DNA of 64,000 nt from Nymphaea colorata (taxonomy: Eukaryota; Streptophyta; Magnoliopsida; Nymphaeales; Nymphaeaceae): contig NC_045139.1 of NCBI RefSeq assembly GCF_008831285.2, forward strand, positions 15,048,354 through 15,112,353. Direction: 5' to 3'. The first letter of the stretch is position 1; each line of letters starts with the position of its first letter. Positions 60,666 to 64,000 of the stretch are shown piece after piece. Under the pieces are notes generated by a model, which was not told where the DNA came from, searched no databases, and saw nothing but the letters and a program-made list of their open reading frames with translations. The position numbers and the translations under genes were made by a program.

Positions 60666-63600
60666 ATGGGTTCTTCTCAAGGCTCCACCTTGACGGCTAA
60701 TGTGGCCGAATTCACCAAACAATCGTTGGATTCATCAACTCCACGGAGTTCTTATCTTCTTGACAATTGTCCTGTTTATGTTAAGGAATTGATTGCTGGA
60801 GGCGCGGCAGGAGGATTTGCGAAGACTGCAGTTGCGCCTCTGGAAAGGATCAAGATACTTTTTCAGGTTGGTATTGCTCTCCGTTGGCCCGACTTTCGTG
60901 TATTATCAGATTTAGGTTCATTAGTTTGTATATGCATGTATTCCTACTGAACTTGATCAATTTTACCGATCTGATGGTCCTATGCATCCAACCAGATGTG
61001 TGACTACACATAAAAGATTCTCCAAGGTCAGCTATATATTTGTCAATTAATATTATGTAATTAGTAATTTGTAACATTGTGTTACTGATAGTCTTTAATT
61101 TCATATATAGACCATTTTGTATGGGAGCATAGAGATACGTACCATCGACTTATTGTAGAGCTTCTATTATGTATCTTTAGGAACCAATTATTAGCTTTCT
61201 GCCTTCAGGAGTAAGATGCGGATTCGATTATATTTATCTTTTTTTTTCCCCCCTCTCTCTTTGTGTATCTCAGATATATATTCTCGGTAGATTGACGATG
61301 GTCCTTCCTTAACCCTGTTTTTGCGATGGTTATCTACAGACAAGGAGTGAAGGATTTCATTCCCTTGGGATCTTCCAGTCTTTGAGAAAGTTGTTGAGGC
61401 ACGAGGGAGTTCTTGGTTTCTACAGGTAAGATCTTGTCTTAAGAATGTCATAAACCTGACTCTCTTTACGAGTTTTGACCCGGAAAGTTAATCTATGTTT
61501 TCCTTTTATCAGGGGGAATGGCGCCAGTGTCCTTCGGATTGTTCCATATGCCGCTTTGCACTTCATGACGTATGAGCAATATAGATGCTGGATTCTTAAT
61601 AATGTAGCGAGTCTTGGAACTGGACCTGTTGTAGACCTTTTGGCTGGATCAGCTGCTGGCGGGACTGCAGTTTTATGCACCTATCCATTGGATTTGGCTA
61701 GAACCAAACTTGCTTATCAGGTACACCTTTTATTGTTTTCTCTTCTCAATTTGTTGACCTTTCTTCTCAAGATTCCTCCAAGTTTGTTATATCATGCTTG
61801 TCTTTTAATGTTCTGAAATCATGTGTTTACTGCCAAATAAAATCATTGTTGTTTTTTCTGCTTATGCACCATAGTTTTGAGAAGTTAGTGACTTCTGGAT
61901 ATAAAGGTTTAGTGTTGCAACATCATAAAGACTGTCCTTCAATGAAGCTTGATCACATCTTGTTGCTCAGGTGGCATATAGGAGTGGTGTTGGTGGTGTT
62001 CATATGAATCCCACTTACACTGGCATTAAAGATGTCTTCCAGAAGGTCTATGCTGAGGGTGGAGTTAGATCTTTGTATCGGGGAGTTGGTATGTGCTTAC
62101 TACCTTGTTTTTCATTTTGCTGGTGTCTGATGTTGAATGTTATTTACGCAGAATTTGGCCAGCCCTTTTGTATATCTTTGGCTTCTTCGTCTGAGGTTAA
62201 TTAATTTCTCTGCAATATACTGTACAGAAACATCACATAATACACTTAGTTTTGTTCTTCGTTGAACTTCCATAAGTATTAAAACTTTATTAATCTGAAG
62301 GCTTGCCTAAGATGTAGGTTAAGTCAATAATTATTTTGAAAGGGTCATGTTTGGATAACTCGAGGGACAACAGACCGAGCGAGCTGCTATACAGTGGTTA
62401 GAATGTACTTGGAAGTTAGAGCCATGACCATTTGCAATTCAGCAAAAAAGGGAAAAGAAATAGATCAATTTTCTCTTGACTTCCCTAAGCTAGGAACTTT
62501 TGGCTCGTTTGAGAGTTAAATTTTGGCAGATAAAGGTTGTTAGACACGCCTAGTCACAATATTCATTACTTCTAATCTGTTAAAGGAGCTTGTAGTTTGA
62601 GAAAATGGGGATTGCAAATTTTCTATTCTTTGTGGCCTGGATAATAAAGACACCTTATCGACATATCCCCCAGGCAACCAACATGAAACATTTCCTCTTC
62701 TTGAACTTGGAAAATTACCTTTTTGTGATGCTTTGGTAACAAAAATGTTGTCTGCACTCTTCATTTTCTCTGTTCTTCCATGGTAACGATCTCTTTTCCG
62801 AAACACCTTGGTCTACTTGGGGTTATCTTGCGACACTTGGGGATATCTACTGTATCAAGAGAAATGTGCCGTAGAGATATAGCCATGACTTACGTTGGTG
62901 CATGTTCATGGTTTGTATATGTACGCCGTTATCCCGAACTGCTGCTATATTTGAAATCTCGCTCTTAATTTTTTCAGTTATTCTCCATAGACAATTTGTC
63001 CACAGGCAGCAGCTCTTGAAGTAAAAAAATGGACTCTTCAAAAGAGTTGTGGCACCCAAGTCAACAGAAACGGGGTGCGGGTGCAGTGATGGTTAATTTG
63101 CTTTTTCTTTTTTGTCAAATCATTGCCAGAATTGCTTATTAATTGTTAGTTACTGGTTTTCTTGTTTCTCGTGTTTTTTTCGAAAAAATCTCACACCTAC
63201 ACCCTTCACTTGTGTGACATAGCTCACAAAATAGCATCCAGTATCCCTAGCTCCATTTTTTGTTTCCCTACTTAGTATTTGTTTCTATGCATTTGTTTTT
63301 ATGCAGGGCCGACATTGATAGGTATCCTCCCTTATGCTGGTCTGAAGTTTTATGTATACGAGGAACTCAAGAGACATGTACCTGACGAATATCAAAAGTC
63401 TGTGATCATGCGTTTGTCATGTGGAGCTCTTGCTGGCCTACTGGGCCAAACTTTCACATACCCATTAGATGTGGTTCGCCGACAGATGCAAGTAAGCTTC
63501 ATCATGCGACAATGTTCTGGATTTTCCCTCTTTCGATCATGTTGACCCATTTTGAGATCGATCTTCAGGTTCAGAATATGCAACCGTCATCTGAACCTAG

Positions 63601-63968
63601 AAATCCTGGCTTTAGAAGCACAATGGAAGGGCTCACAACTATTATTCACAAGCAAGGTTGGAGACAGCTATTTGCTGGCCTGAGCATAAACTACGTCAAG
63701 GTATTGTAAACTTCAATAAGTCAATAGCTTTTCACTGTATTGAGTGTAATCAACCATTTGTGGTCAAAGTCAAGTGCTTGATTTTTTCCTCTACACTAAT
63801 ATGGTTCGTTGTTTGGTTTCTGCATCACCCGTACATTCAAATGTCTAATCTGATGGACTAACTCTGCAGGTGGTTCCATCAGTGGCAATTGGCTTTGCCA
63901 CATATGATGTGATGAAAGTTTGGCTTGGGGTACCACCGCGGGAGAGAATTCGAACAGTGAGCACGTAA
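60666..63968 (+). CDS. Mitochondrial carrier family protein, CoA-transporter type, seven coding exons
   Basis: Exons are 60666-60866, 61340-61425, 61513-61720, 61971-62088, 63307-63491, 63569-63700 and 63870-63968. They join in phase to 342 residues. The ATG at 60666 is the first in this frame after the leader. Three tandem carrier repeats are present, each with a Px[D/E]xx[K/R] signature: PLERIK, PLDLAR and PLDVVR. Matching [39 protein letters not shown] and [14 protein letters not shown] segments give six membrane helices. The [29 protein letters not shown] start and [12 protein letters not shown] are characteristic of the plant CoAc1/CoAc2 and mammalian SLC25A42/SLC25A16 branch. These import CoA (and exchange adenine nucleotides) across the inner mitochondrial membrane. 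Substrate is by homology only. The family normally has about 325-340 residues, so the gene appears complete. Confidence 0.93.
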
Positions 63969-64000
63969 TTCCAATTGGTGAAACAGGAGGACAAGTTTTC

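Noticed and set aside
1-64000. Conserved microRNAs (miR156, 159, 160, 164, 166, 167, 172, 390, 396 and others), tRNAs and CRISPR-like arrays
   Set aside because: I looked for the mature microRNA words, tRNA T-loop words and spaced direct repeats and found none that hold up.

Overview
This window is nuclear DNA from a seed plant, almost certainly a flowering plant. The genes have GT-AG introns, there are long AT-rich intergenic stretches, and AG/CT and AT microsatellites are frequent. The protein families are typically plant: a chloroplast EF-Ts polyprotein with S1 domains, an IRX9-type GT43 xylan glycosyltransferase, a plant glyoxal oxidase and plant bHLH factors. Two short intronless genes (a TMEM234-like gene and the glyoxal oxidase) are strikingly GC-rich next to AT-rich neighbours. 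I cannot name the species.

Layout. 1-1.1 kb: first coding exon of a bHLH regulator on the minus strand, running off the left edge. 1.2-15 kb: gene-poor, with small fold-back elements and tandem repeats. 15.07-20.71 kb (-): complete 15-exon casein kinase 1-like gene. 22.69-23.12 kb (+): intronless TMEM234-like membrane protein. 26.55-28.42 kb (+): intronless secreted glyoxal/aldehyde oxidase with a tandemly duplicated core promoter. 30.8-35.67 kb (+): chloroplast polyprotein of EF-Ts (two S1 plus two EF-Ts domains). 40.66-43.24 kb (+): GT43 glycosyltransferase. 44.20-44.82 kb (+): small membrane protein of unknown function. 51.58-54.86 kb (+): atypical bHLH factor in eight coding exons. 60.67-63.97 kb (+): mitochondrial carrier of the CoA-transporter type in seven coding exons.

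The genes look like an ordinary mixture of unrelated loci, not a cluster or pathway. Exon borders were worked out by hand from reading frame, splice consensus and family alignment, and phases were checked to be consistent. No intact transposon coding region, rRNA, confident tRNA or known conserved microRNA was seen. I did not find a convincing new multi-gene system. The observations most worth checking are the duplicated TATA region of the oxidase gene, complementary CT/GA tracts flanking an in-frame 51-nt exon of the bHLH gene, two similar hairpin loci at 13.5 and 49.5 kb, and an overlapping upstream ORF/frameshift question at the GT43 start.
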